Positions 42,547 through 53,759 of a stretch of DNA of 64,000 bases are shown here, one piece after another. This stretch comes from Anodontia alba. Taxonomy: Eukaryota; Mollusca; Bivalvia; Lucinida; Lucinidae. The position numbers and the translations under genes are program-made. Within the stretch, counting starts at the first letter, position 1; the number at the start of each line of letters is the position of its first letter. The notes below the pieces were generated by a model. That model had not been told where the DNA came from, did no database searches, and saw nothing but the letters and a program-made list of their open reading frames with translations. Location of the stretch: the NCBI GenBank assembly GCA_964016985.1, contig OZ024827.1, positions 16,373,374 to 16,437,373 of the forward strand. Direction: 5' to 3'.

Positions 42547-42776
42547 TTAACCAATTTATGCTTAGTGGACTCTTCTACCTTAATTATTTGGAGCGGTCTA
42601 TTTTATGTAGAAGAGGTGTCTGGTTACTTTTTTTACTATAACCATGTTTTATAGAACATGTTTTAATGCAAACTGTAGACTCTGATCAGACGCCACAGAA
42701 CGCCTGTGGCGTCTGATCTGGGTGTACACAGTTTGTGATTGTCACTTTTATGGGATGCTAGGCAAAAAGGGGTTAA
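42547..42776. mobile_element. Family C MITE, third arm type
   Basis: It runs from TTAACCAATTTATGC to GGCAAAAAGGGGTTAA. Arms carry 'tggactcttctacctt' and 'aaccatgttttatagaac'. The core 42662-42735 has GACGCC...GGCGTC at the tip. Confidence 0.7.
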
Positions 42777-42938
42777 TAAGGTTCTATGTCAGGGACCAAA
42801 TGAAAACCAGTAAACTTATTTTGAAGATATAAAATTGAAGAATGATCGGTGACACATATTTACAATGAACAAATTTACTTTAAAGTACTTTGATAGCGGT
42901 TTACCTTTTTGTCACTCTTGTACTTATAGACTTTGCAT

Positions 42939-43203
42939 AATTACGAAAACTTGCCTATTCAAATATACAGAACATTTTACCACCAAAAAATGAAATTTGC
43001 AGATAAAAAAAATCTGATATTTTTATATTTCTGCTCAAAACATAGATTGTTGGTACTCGTTAGAACCGCCTCGACGAGGCGGTAACGATTACCCACAATT
43101 TATGTTTGTGAGCAGAAATAAGAAAAAATAATGTATACCCTATATTTACTATATAAAAGTGGGGTCTAAGGAGGGTCAACATTATATAGGCATGTTTTCG
43201 TGA
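42939..43203 (-). mobile_element. Family A MITE, damaged hairpin
   Basis: Right arm of the tip reads 'gaggcggtaacgattacc', and part of the 'cccctgtaaacccca' arm is deleted. Followed by an (ATT)n run at 43209-43233. Confidence 0.75.
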
Positions 43204-43532
43204 TGACGATTATTATTATTATTATTATTATTATGTCTTTAATAGGGAAGATTCATTTCACTTTGTGAAATAAAACAGGATTTAATTGCGAAAGTCACCT
43301 TTATTTTATTTACTTATTTAAATCGTAAGACAGTCAAGGCCAGTTTTACACGATCTTAAACATTAAGATCAGTGTAACGACCAATCATGACTCTCGAACA
43401 ATAACGACCCTCACTCAGTCGTCTATGGCAAATTCTCCGATTCTCTTTCTTTTATGTGTTCTTTGTTTCCAAAAGCAACCTTTAAGATTTTTTATTGTGT
43501 CATATTACAGGGAAGTGATTCATTATATAAAA

Positions 43533-43732
43533 TTAACCCATTTATGCCGAATAGATTCTTCTACCTTCACTCTTCGGACCGGTCTATATCCAACATAAGG
43601 GGTATCTGGTTAGTTTTTATTACTACCACGTTTTATAAAAAAAATTTTGCATTTAATGAAAACAGTGTAGCCCTGATCAGACACTGTTTGCCTATATCCC
43701 TTTTTATGGGACGTTAAGCTTAAATGGGTTAA
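43533..43732. mobile_element. Family C MITE, arms as at 42547
   Basis: It runs from TTAACCCATTTATGCCG to TTAAATGGGTTAA. The core is collapsed to one arm and a short complement (43655-43692). Confidence 0.65.
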
Positions 43733-44395
43733 AACAGAAAATGACACTTCAAGGTTTGAGCCCAATGTTTCGAAATAGAGATTCTTACAGAATAAAATTA
43801 CAGACTGTTCGATTATGTCCAATGGGGAAAATGGATGAAATGCACATCCCCGACGTCCCCTAGATGCTTTTTAACGGAAGTCTATTTCAATACAGTATGC
43901 ATGTGCCTTATACCATAAAGTGGGAAAAATAAATAATATCAACATTGTATCGAAGTATGGGGCGAGGTTTTTGTTCTTCCACCGAAACACTTAGTAATGA
44001 CAGAAACAAAAGCAAAATACCCTCTGGCAGTTTTGCGGAACGCTACAATTTGAAATGCCAGTTGACAAAAATGGTAAATTATTAAAAAATGCTTCAATTA
44101 TTATAAAATGCTTCAAAATATATAAAAAGAAAATGAGTCCGTATTCGCTAGACTTTTCTTTTCATACAGCTAAACTTTTCTTTTTCATACAGCACTACGA
44201 TAAGACATGAAATATAGTGTAGTCTTTTTTTTTTTTTTTTTTTTTTTTTTTGCAGTAGCGTCTGTATTTAATATGTTGTCTGACACATTTTGTCCAGCAA
44301 TTTCATCCCCCAACTCTATCACCCACCTACCTACTCGAAGAATAATATCGAATTTTAGATATATATTTTTTTCTCGTAGAAATGAGACACAAATT
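43733..44395. other. No gene recognised
   Basis: Unique DNA with a T run (44225-44252). Confidence 0.4.
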
Positions 44396-44875
44396 GAGAA
44401 AACGTACCTTCTGACATGTGCGCCCAGTAAAGACTCGTATCAGCAATCACATTCTTTGTTGTCCGCATGAAGAAACTTATCCATTACGAAAACACGCCTA
44501 TTCAAATATATAGAAATTTTCACCTCCAAAAAATTGAAAATTTTCAGATAAAAAACTCTGATATTTTTCATACTTTTGCTCAAAACATAGATTGTGGGTA
44601 CTCGTTAGAACCGCCTCGGCGAGGCGGTTCTAACGAGTACCCACAATCTGTGTTTTGAGCAAATATAAGAAAAATAATGTATACCCCTGTAAACCCCAGT
44701 TTTACTATACAAAAGTGGGGTTTAAGGGGGTCAAAAATATATAGGCATGTTTTCGTGATGCAAAATGCGTCCAGTGAAGATTCTGACCAGACTGCGCGGA
44801 CGCACAGGCTGATCTGAATCTTCGCTGGACGCACATGTTCAAATAACTTATCTGACGTTGCGGCTCAAATATTTT
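44396..44875. mobile_element. Family F MITE split by family A
   Basis: F left part 'gagaaaacgtaccttctgac' and 'atgtgcgcccagtaaagact'; right part 'agactgcgcggacgcacagg' to 'acttatctgacgttgcggct'. The end block recurs inverted in the foldback spacer at 45577-45620. Confidence 0.7.
44483..44759 (-). mobile_element. Family A MITE (nested in F)
   Basis: Complete; hairpin 44578-44662 with CGCCTCGGCGAGGCGG at the tip. Confidence 0.8.
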
Positions 44876-45283
44876 TGGGCAAATCTCTTTAACGATACTT
44901 GTTTAAATAGTTATCGTACTAAAACATCGTAATACCAAATGTACAGAACATTGACTCCATGTGGAAACAAACACTTATTGGTACGATCAGTTTTCTGTGA
45001 GAAATTTATCATCTGTCTGTGTAAAAAAAAGGACCCAGGCTTGCATGTCTGCTGGCGTCACTTTTCGTTGTTACGTCGACTCTTGTTTTATAAGCATTAT
45101 TGTTGGGTCTGGTGGCTTTTATTAGCACAGAATGCTGAGATGTAGCAGTAAACTCAAGTCTCTTCTGATAGATGGGTTTAAACATATGAAAGGTTATCCA
45201 GGAAAAGGATAGGGGCATATAAAACATAAACAGGCTCAAGAATAGTACTGATGTTGATGCATTGGTTCTAGAGTTATGTATAT

Positions 45284-45901
45284 GTCGTTGTCCGAATAGG
45301 AATTTAGCCAGATCCGGAATCTAGCTAGTCCAAATAGGAATTCTTATTTGTCCTAGGCAGATTCCGGATCTAGCTAAATTAATATTTAGTTTAGCCAGAT
45401 TCCGGATCTGGCTAAACGCTTTTTAGTCCAAATAAGATTCCTTATTTGGTTAGGCAGATTCTGGATCTGGCTAAGCTGGTCAGACCAAATAAGAATCTCG
45501 TTCTATGAATAATGTATGGCTGGATACCTTTAATTCATTCCCTTTTGATGTTAGGGGTAGCCTAAAATATTTGCCCAAAAAATATTTGAGCCGCAATGTC
45601 AGATGAAGTTATGATGAGTAATGATCCATAACAAATTCCTGCCCCTAACATCAAAAGGGAAAGAATTAAAGGTTATTCATAGAACAACAAGGTTCCTATT
45701 TGGTCTGACCAAATCCAGATCCAGAATCTGCCGAGCCAAATAGGAATTCTTATTTGGACTAAACAGCGTTTAGCCAGCTCCGGAATCTGGCTAAACTATA
45801 TACTAATTTAGCCAGATCCGAAATCTGCCTTGGCCAAATAAGAATTCCTATTTGGACTAGCCAGATTCCGGATCTGGCTAAATTCCTATTTGGACTACGA
45901 C
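45284..45901. mobile_element. Foldback element, 618 bp
   Basis: Left arm 45284 to about 45565, right arm about 45625-45901, inverted complements. Ends are GTCGTTGTCCGAATAGGAAT and the complement of ATTCCTATTTGGACTACGAC. Each arm is itself built from alternating short inverted units: 'agccagattccggatctggct' and 'ccaaataggaattcttattt'. The spacer holds 'atatttgagccgcaatgtca', which is family F end sequence. No frame for a protein. Confidence 0.8.
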
Positions 45902-45961
45902 ATATATATGGATATAGTCAGTTCCAAATTAATGATTTAGCTAATTGTTTGTTTGTTTGCT

Positions 45962-46202
45962 TGCTTCAAGGTAGTGATACATTTTCAGGGGAGGCGACTC
46001 GGTCAAAATTGATGTACCCCCTGCTGAAAAGGGGCGCACTTTAACAGAAAAAGATTAGCTCCTCTTTTGGAACAAATTCCTTATTTTTAGAATGGATCCC
46101 TTTTCAGAAGAGACTGTGTGCGGAAAAAACAAACAGAAGTAACAAAAGTTATCGCCCTTAAAATGGCGGAACATCTACCAAATGTACCTTGTTCCCTTAA
46201 GA
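45962..46202. mobile_element. Family G MITE
   Basis: Hairpin 46030-46115 (CTGAAAAGGGGCGCAC and partner). The right end 'tgttcccttaag' is near 46202, just before the paralogous exon. Confidence 0.55.
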
Positions 46203-46224
46203 TATTGATTCATTACAGCTTAAG

Positions 46225-46409
46225 CTGACGCTACCAACTGTTCCTTACCTAACAGAGTCTCCAACCTTCAACAATGTCTAAGAGAAATAAAAGCCGCAAG
46301 CAGTAACGACTCAGCCTTCTGGTTTGGTACCCAATATGCTTCCCATTGTCCTCATGGCAATGTGGATGGTGGCTTTGAGTCTATTTTTAGAGAACATGCT
46401 TCCAGTTTA
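46225..46409 (+). pseudogene. Paralogue of PEBP gene exon 2, truncated
   Basis: Plus-strand frame: NCSLPNRVSNLQQCLREIKA, then SSNDSAFWFGTQYASHCPHG and NVDGGFESIF. It matches exon 2 at 37197-37466 (CSL..R..NLQQCL, DSAFWFGTQY, CP.G.V.G). The likely acceptor is TTAAG with entry after one base, the same phase as exon 2; the stronger upstream CAG would give an in-frame TAA. The match breaks off at about 46400, and a MITE begins at 46410. No signal-peptide exon or other PEBP exon was seen on this strand. It could be a decayed duplicate or one exon of a diverged gene. Confidence 0.7.
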
Positions 46410-46554
46410 AGCGGGAATATGACGTTTATACAAGGTCGCATTAACGTCGATGCAACGTCATAACGTTGCATCGACGTTAATGCGACGTTGTATAAACGCC
46501 ATGTGGCGTTGCAGCGAAGTTTACGCGACTTTGTATAAACGTCATGTATCCGCT
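46410..46554. mobile_element. MITE with AGCGGG(A/T)ATA ends, in paralogous exon
   Basis: AGCGGGAATATGACGTTTAT at the left, complement of ATAAACGTCATGTATCCGCT at the right. The inner palindrome TCGATGCAACG...CGTTGCATCGA sits at 46446-46478. Confidence 0.7.
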
Positions 46555-46785
46555 GAAAGATATCTTTCCTTGTTGAGTATGCTTTGTATTCTAGTATAAA
46601 GATTTGTTGCACATTGTAACAAAGATTTATATCGGGAAACCCCTGAAAGGAACATAGCAATCCCAAGATATGATAAAGGTTGAATGGTATGATACAGTAC
46701 TCTAGTGACAACAGAAGGAATAAAACGAAGTTGTCTGCAACAGAATTACCGCCTACGAACGGTCACCTGTTAAAATATTGGGGAG

Positions 46786-47155
46786 TACAGTAAAACTTCA
46801 ATGACTCGAACACCAATGACTCGTTTACCATGGCTAATTCGAACTCGGTTTTGAGACCCGAGCAAATTCTTTCGTCCGCTCAAGAAAACATATGTTTAGG
46901 GATAATTTAAGATTTTTCCTATTTTATCATGGAAATGTATGTTATGTGTCTCATTAGAATCGCCACATCAAGGCGGTTCTAATGAGTACACTCAACATAC
47001 CATTATTTTATAGAAGATCGAAAAGACATCCATATATTATTCCCATTTGTCTCCTAATCTGGCACCTTGGTTAACCCTTAGTGGCTCAAACTACCCATAT
47101 CTAGAACAAATTCCCATGGTCCAAATGATGTTCGAGCCATTGAGGGTCGACTGCA
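46786..47155 (-). mobile_element. Family B MITE, reverse
   Basis: It runs from TACAGTAAAACTTCAATGAC to CATTGAGGGTCGACTGCA. Hairpin 46935-47010. Confidence 0.75.
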
Positions 47156-47514
47156 CTTGAAAATATAAGTGAAGATATATCCGGGAAATGCCACAATCGC
47201 GAAGCACAGCCTTCCCGAGGCACGAAAAAGGAGAAAATGAGAATAAGAAAAATAGTGTCAAAACAAACACCAAATATGAAACCACAGACGCACAAACAAA
47301 CGGCACATATAATGCCACCGATACACAAACAAAGAAGAACTACAACAGAGGAACGGTGTTGGAACGGTCAGCAGGAGCACTACTCGGGGAATCTGATCTA
47401 ACGAGCAGACAATGTCCGTCTATAATTCTGGTAGTGTTCAAGCTAAACACAATTCTTCCTTCCGCACAGAGGTTCCCTAACGCATAAGTGAAATAACCCA
47501 AAGTAGTCTGGAGA

Positions 47515-47702
47515 CCCTAAAATGGTAGTTAGCAAACAGTGCAGATCCAGATCAGATGCTGCAGAATAGTCCTCCACTGTTTGCATATAGTTCAACCATT
47601 TTTCTCTAGGAATGTCTAAATCATATAGCCGGATATACCTGAAATCAAAATTAAAATTTCAATATATAGTGTGGGAGAGTTCATTCAGCCTACAATGAGT
47701 TA
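47515..47702. mobile_element. Family C MITE, arms as at 2481
   Basis: The right end 'ttcagcctacaatgagttaa' and 'gtctaaatcatatagccgga' match the 2481 copy. The core has lost most of its right arm. Confidence 0.55.
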
Positions 47703-47902
47703 ACACATGAAAGGCACAAGGTTCACGGAACATGGTATTGACTCTCGTATGGTACTGGAACATAGCCTCTTGTGGCATCGGGTAAGGAACACAGTTCTTA
47801 TATGGCATTGGCTAACTAAAACATCTAAAGCGCTGCCTTTGGAAACAAAAAACAGACAAATGAACGAAAATCGGAGGCTCGGTTTTATCAAGTCTCTTCC
47901 CA

Positions 47903-47992
47903 GCAGGCACACAACGCTTAAACAACATCGTTTCAACGTTGATTCAACGTCAAGACGTTGAATCGACGTTGTTTCACGTTGTGTGCCCGCTG
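47903..47992. mobile_element. Small MITE, CAGCRGGCACACAACG ends
   Basis: CAGCAGGCACACAACGCTTA at the left, complement of CACGTTGTGTGCCCGCTG at the right. The inside is an inverted repeat of TTGATTCAACGTC units. Confidence 0.75.
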
Positions 47993-48815
47993 GATTGATA
48001 AACTGAAGCAACCAAAAGGGGTTTAATAATCCCAAAGGAAATTAAATATAATCTGCCATTTTTAAACATTGTCACTCGCAACAAAAATATAGGATACAAC
48101 TTGGATATACTGCGGCAGATTGCATATACATGGTTGTTGACCCAGTTATGTTTGATAGCTTTGCTTTCCTCTTTAATTGCAAGACGACGGGTTGGTCTTC
48201 AGACTAAATGACGGCTCCCTCATCTTCGGATGGTCGGCACCTTACTATTAAGTATACTATCAAGTATATCTGCCGTCGGTTCTTGTGATCTGGCTACAGA
48301 TCGCTGTTGAGCCCTTTGCTTTGATTCATCACAGTGTTGTAAGTATACATGCATGCGTTTTACTGTGATCTTCCATTGATGAGGTAGAGAACCCAAATGC
48401 GGACCGAATATATATTGTAAATTGGAGATACATCTGAATTAAGGGTGAGGTTTCGCGCGATTAAAACTGGTTTAAACGCCTTATCCTCTCCCCGCCCCCG
48501 CGCAGTACTTTTCCTACTGGCCGTTCAAAGACGGTTCCTCTCTTGCAGTTCTTCTCTGTTCATGCGTCTGTGGTTTTATATGTGACATTTGTTCTGTCAT
48601 TTTTTGTTTCTCTTTTCTTCTTCTTTTGGTATCTCGGGAAGGTCGTGCTTCTTCATTGTGGCATTTCCTACGTACGTTCACGCATATTGTTATGATATAG
48701 ATCGGATGACAATGCCACTTAACCCAAATAAGCCTAATGGACTTTCCCATCCTTATACATTGGGTTAGTCTAGTTGTCATTTAAGGGGTGTCAGGTATAT
48801 TTTTATCCCCCAACC

Positions 48816-50815
48816 AATAGGTTCGGGGGATATAGCGATCGCCCTGGCGTCCGTCTGACCGTCTGTCTGTAGACGAAACATTGTACGGCCTATAACTCCT
48901 ATACTCTTTGAGCTATTTTCATGAAACTTTGTCATGTTGTAAAGGGCATTGGGTAGGAGTGTCGCGTGCAAGAATGACAACTCTAATCGATTTGGTTCAG
49001 GAGTTATCTCGCATAGTCTCCCAAAATTGTAAAATTTTTGCGGACCATAACTCTGAAACCCTTTAAGATATTTTCATGATACTTCACCAATATGTAGAGG
49101 CCATTGAGTAGGCGTGTCTCGAACAAGAAAGACAACTCTAGCTGACTCCGTTTTGGAGTTACCTCCCATAGTTGTTAAATCTTTTGCGGCTCATAACTCT
49201 AAAACCCTTTAAGGTATTTTCATGATACTTTATCATTAGGTAGAAGACATTGAGTAGGCGTGTTGCGTACAAGAAAAACAACTCTAACTGACTGCGTTCT
49301 TGAGTTATCTCCCACAGTTATAAAATCTTGTGCAGGCCATAACTCAATAACCCTTTGAGATATTTTCATGATACTTGATCAAGTTGTAGAGGACATTAAG
49401 TAGGTGTGTCACATACAAGAACAACAGCTCTAGCTGACTCCGGTTTGGGAGTTATCTCCCATAGTTGTTAAATCTTGTGCGGCCCATACTCTAAAACCCT
49501 ATAAGTTATTTTCATGATTTTTCACCAATAGGTAGAGGACATTGAGTAGAGGTGTCGCGTACAAGAATGACAACTTTAACTGAATGCGTTCTGGAGTTAT
49601 CTCCCATAGTTATGAAATCTTGTGCAGGCCATAACACAATAACCCTTTGTCATGATACTTAATCAAGTAGTAGAGGACATTGTGTAGGTGTGTCACATAC
49701 AAGAACAACGACTCTAACTGACTCAATTCTGGAGTTATCTCCCATAGTTGTTAAATCTTGTGCAGGCCATAACTCTTAAACCTTTTTAGATATTTTTATG
49801 ATACTTCATCAAGCTGTGGAGGACATTGTGTAGGCATGACATGTACACAAAAGACTAGTCTGACTCCATTTTTGAGTTATCTCCCATAGTTGTTAAATTT
49901 GCTGACACTCATAACTTCTCTACCAGTTGAGATTTTTTGGTGATAATTAATAGGGATGCTTAGAACATTAAGAAGGAGAGTTGCATTTAAAAATTGTAAC
50001 TATGGGTTACTCGTTACTCCATTTATTTTCATTTATCTCCCATGGTGGTCAAATCTTGTGCATGTCATAACTCTTTAACCAGTGGAGACATTTTAATGAT
50101 AGTTAGTAGAGATGCTAAGAACATAAACTAGGTGTGTCAAAATATGTAAGGACAACTCTGACCTACGGAGTGTTGGAGTTATCTCCCTTACTTATACTGC
50201 GGATGCAGATTTATCAGCAATGCATGCAGCAGGTTTTATTTTTCTCATTATTTTTGGATTCTTTGTTGAAAATCACTTACTGTAGAGTCTGTAAGCAAAA
50301 TTGAGTTTCTCAGACTAAGGTTGAAGAGTTACAGGCCTTGCAGGCAAAGGGTCTTATATTTCTCATTATTTTTGGATTCTTTGTTGAAAATCACTTACTA
50401 GCGAACACAAAATCAAGTTTCTACGACTTACAGTTTGAGAGTTATAATCTTTGCAGGCAATAGGCCTTATTTTTCTCATTATTTTCGGATTCTTTGTTGA
50501 AAATCACTTACTAGCAAACAAAATATCCAGTTTCCATGACTTACGGTTTGAGAGTTATGATTATTGCAGGCAACGGGCCTTATTTTTCTCATTATTTTCA
50601 GTTTCTTTGTTGAAAAACACAAAATCCAGTTTCCACAACTTATGGTTTTAGAGTTCTATGTCTGATTCACAGTTGTGGAGTTATCACCCACTGCAGGGTT
50701 AAACAAGAGTATCCCTTGATAAAATTACATCTCTGATGCTCTAGATTGAAAAAAAAAAGACGGCCATTTGCGGTGCGGTCGGGGGATTTGCCATCTCTTA
50801 TGATGTCTATTTTTT
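48816..50815. repeat. Long tandem element, about 145-bp then 117-bp units
   Basis: It opens with 'cgggggatatagcgatcgcc' and closes with 'gtcgggggatttgccatc'. In between, about eight units (48880-50180) of about 145 bp carry 'ggagttatctcccatagttg', 'aatcttgtgcggcccataac' and 'agatattttcatgatact'. Four units (50235-50640) of about 117 bp carry 'tttctcattatttttggatt' and 'ctttgttgaaaatcactta'. No gene is evident. Confidence 0.8.
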
Positions 50816-50844
50816 TTTCATTTGTGTTCTATTTGTAACTGAAA

Positions 50845-50960
50845 TGTCTGTAAGCAAACAGTGTAGACCCTGATCAGACGCCGCATAATGCGGCGTCTGA
50901 TCTAGGTCTGCACTGTTTGCGTACGTCCCACAAAAGACACGCCATGCTTATATGAGTTAA
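50845..50960. mobile_element. Family C core with partial arms
   Basis: The core 50853-50925 is an almost perfect hairpin with GACGCCGCATAATGCGGCGTC. The right arm 'cacgccatgcttatatgagt' resembles the start of the 51065 element in reverse. Confidence 0.6.
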
Positions 50961-51064
50961 AGTACAATACAAAGCAATACGTCATTGAGAACAAAAGTGC
51001 CAATCGAGGAGGAACTGCATCAGAAATAGAATGGTCAACAGCAGAATTGTTGTCGTGGAGGGGC

Positions 51065-51288
51065 TTAACCCATATAAGCCGAGCGTCACATAAAAGGGAC
51101 ACTGCCAAACAGTGCAGACCCAGATCAGACGCCACATGATGCGGCGTCTGATCTGGGTCTACACTATTTGCATTAAGTTCAGATATCTCAACAAAACATG
51201 ATAATAATACAAACTAACCAGGTATAAGACATGTAAATGAACCTATCCAAAGAGAAGTAGAAGAATCCATCCGGCAAATATGGGTTAA
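51065..51288. mobile_element. Family C MITE, third arm type
   Basis: It runs from TTAACCCATATAAGCCG to CAAATATGGGTTAA, with the core at 51105-51173. Arms overlap those of 42547. Confidence 0.7.
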
Positions 51289-51299
51289 ACCTGATTTTA

Positions 51300-51560
51300 T
51301 AGCGCTCTCCCCCCCCCCCACCCCCCCCCCCCTACCCACCCACCCCTCGGTAAGATTTTTACTGACCGTTTCAAGGTGGTTCTATTTTGTTGATGTGTCA
51401 ATAGTTTCATAAGTGGCATTTGTTTTATCATTGATTATTCTTCTATGCCTTCTTTCATTGCCCCCGAAAGAATGTGCTTCGTGATTGTGACATTTCCTGG
51501 ATATTTTGACATATTTTTATAGGCACCAGACTTCGCATTTAATCTTGATGCAGTTCAAGT
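51300..51560 (+). pseudogene. Retroelement 3' region fragment
   Basis: C-rich start (51308-51350), then 'ggtaagatttttactgaccg' as at 20355 ('agtaaaatttttactgaccg'), then 'gattgtgacatttcctgga' as at 48655. Confidence 0.45.
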
Positions 51561-51907
51561 TACACAAAACTGTTTGATCCGGGTAGGAGTTCCTATGTCC
51601 ATTAGTAGGTCAATATAGAAAGACATATTAATTATTTTTTCAATACTTTGATGTAATAAAGACGCCGATAATAATTAATATGACTTCGGGAATACTTAGT
51701 CAATTCGACCTGGAAACGAGACATCGACCCCTTCTCTGCTCTGATCATTGAGCCTTGGTATGTCCGATTCCTTACGTAACTTCAGTGGAATTCCCTTCCT
51801 GGAGAAATTGTAGAATAACTGTATTTAGCAAAGGCTCTTATCAGATAGTGCGCTCTAACCGTTTGATCTACATTTATATTTTTCGAATATGAGCCAAAGA
51901 CATGGCC
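51561..51907. other. No gene recognised
   Basis: Unique sequence. I see no exon or repeat. Confidence 0.35.
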
Positions 51908-52184
51908 ATTATGAAAACACGCCTATACAAATATATAGAAAATTTCACCTCCAAAAACTACAAAATTTTGGAAGAAAAACTCTGATATCTTTCATATTTC
52001 TGCTCAAAACATAGATTGTGGATACTCGTTAGAACCGCCTCTTCGAGGCGGTTATAACGAGTACCCACAATCTATGTTTTTGAGCAAGAATAAGAAAAAT
52101 AATGTATACCCCTGTAAACCCCAGTTTTATTATATAAAAGTGGGGTTTAAGGGGGTCAGTATTATAAAGGTATGTTTTCGTGAT
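51908..52184 (-). mobile_element. Family A MITE
   Basis: It runs from ATTATGAAAACACGCCTAT to GGTATGTTTTCGTGAT. Hairpin 52000-52087, tip CGCCTCTTCGAGGCGG. Confidence 0.8.
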
Positions 52185-52238
52185 GGATGTGCAAATACGA
52201 GTATTTCGACTGTGCACGAAAGTTATCCCAAAGGACAT

Positions 52239-52606
52239 TTAAAGGCTCCATATTCCTCAAAAATAGATATTTTTTTTTATCTAGGAAAGGTTTAATAAAT
52301 CGATAAATAGTATTAATACGATCATAAAATGTGGCATCTGACAGTCTGTAAAATTTAGTTACTCTTTCGTTTTTTGAACTGGATCAGAAAATGAAATGAT
52401 TTTTATCGTATCCCTGAATTAATGTTTGCAACATTAATTCAAAGATACGATACAAAAACTCATTTTATTTCAAGAACGAGAGACTAACTGAAGTTTTACA
52501 GACTGTCAGGTGCCACATTTTATGATTGTATTAATACCATATATAAATTTACTAAACCTTTCTTGGATAATAAAATGTACATTTTTTAGGGATATGGAGC
52601 CTTTAA
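52239..52606. mobile_element. Family H MITE, second copy
   Basis: It runs from TTAAAGGCTCCATATTCC to GATATGGAGCCTTTAA. The axis is near 52430 (ATTAATGTTTGCAACATTAAT). Confidence 0.75.
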
Positions 52607-52675
52607 CGGAAGCCAGATCTTCATGTAGTTTCGCAAACATTACATAAAACTCCCACTGCACTAAAATGAAGGTTA

Positions 52676-53322
52676 TACAGTCGAACCTCAATGGCTAGAG
52701 CATCTTTGGGACCATGGACATTCGTTCGAGACATGGGTAGTTCGAGCCACTGAGGGTTAATCATGGCACAAGTTCAGGAAGTAAATAGCGATAATTTAGG
52801 GAAACCTTTCCGATTTTCTACACAATGATTGTATGTTGAGTGTACTCATTAGAATCGCCTCGATGAGGTGATTCTAATGAGTACACACAACATACAATTC
52901 AATGATAAAATAAGAAAAAATCCCTACATATTTGTTTTCTTGAGCTATATTTTTTTCTTGAAGACGGACGGACGGAAACTTGCACGCCTAAGTCGCTCTG
53001 CTAAAGCAGATACGACAATTTTGTTTGTGTTGAGGTTTTACGGCCCAGTCAACCCAATGGGGTCATGTCGAGCGCAGTCAGTTTACCTAACCACACGTTT
53101 ACTGGGCAGGCTTAGTCCTCTAAGGGTTAACCAGTATTGTGCACATTCTTTCGCCAGAAACTGACCACTGCCCTTCTTGAATCAGCGGAAGGGAGAGAAT
53201 GACCGTAGAAAATATTTCATGATCAATCTCCACGAAAGAATTTTGTAGGGACTGAAAAGAGAGTTCGAATCATCCACGGTAAATGAGCCATCCGTGTTCG
53301 AGCCATTGAGGTGATACTGTAC
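52676..53322 (+). mobile_element. Family B MITE split by a SINE
   Basis: It runs from TACAGTCGAACCTCAATGGC to CATTGAGGTGATACTGTA. B's own hairpin is 52815-52895. Between about 52946 and 53243 it carries foreign DNA that includes the reverse SINE. Confidence 0.75.
52980..53243 (-). repeat. tRNA-derived SINE, 5'-truncated, nested in B
   Basis: Reverse complement of 39740-39968: 'gttgaggttttacggcccag', 'ctgggcaggcttagtcctct' and 'cttcttgaatcagcggaagg'. The tRNA-like head is absent. The leftmost part (52950-53010, 'gacggacggacgg') is extra sequence of unknown origin. Confidence 0.7.
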
Positions 53323-53759
53323 TGAAAGTCACATAACATCATGGTATTAGTTGAGCCGGACCGTCAGAAAAGGTATTTTTGGACATGTGTGCCATTGGAT
53401 TTATTTTTGTTGTTGCTGTTTGCAACATTCATCATGTGGAAAATATAACTGTGTCAGCAAATTACCTACTGATACATATGTACTCATAATAGGTCAAGTA
53501 GGATACAACAATGAAAAAACCTTTCCCTGGAAATGTCTGTGCATATTAGCATAAGGCCCAACGTCCAGTGGTACACTGCAAACGCAAAACGCTTAGGGCT
53601 TTGAAGATGTTTGTCCAGCAAAATATACATCAGACATTTATTTGTAATGTTGATGCATTCATGGAATTATTGAAGAACACTACTTCTAAACAACCTGAAT
53701 ACTTATTTAAAGTGTTCGCAATCATACAGATTAGATAACCTGAAACAGGTACAGGGTTA
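53323..53759. other. No gene recognised
   Basis: Unique DNA. The start contains a family F-like word ('tttttggacatgtgtgcca'). Confidence 0.35.

Larger units (their letters stand above)
47170..48760 (+). pseudogene. Retroelement remnant, second copy
   Basis: 'gccacaatcgcgaagcacag' (47190) parallels 'gccacaatcacaaaccgcag' (19622). Frame 48072-48225, with breaks, reads NIGYNLDILRQ, then MVVDPVMFDSFAFLFNC, the counterpart of 19992-20090. The tail has 'gatgaggtagagaacccaaa' and 'gcggaccgaat', matching 20245-20280. It is interrupted by MITEs at 47515-47702 and 47903-47992. Confidence 0.55.
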
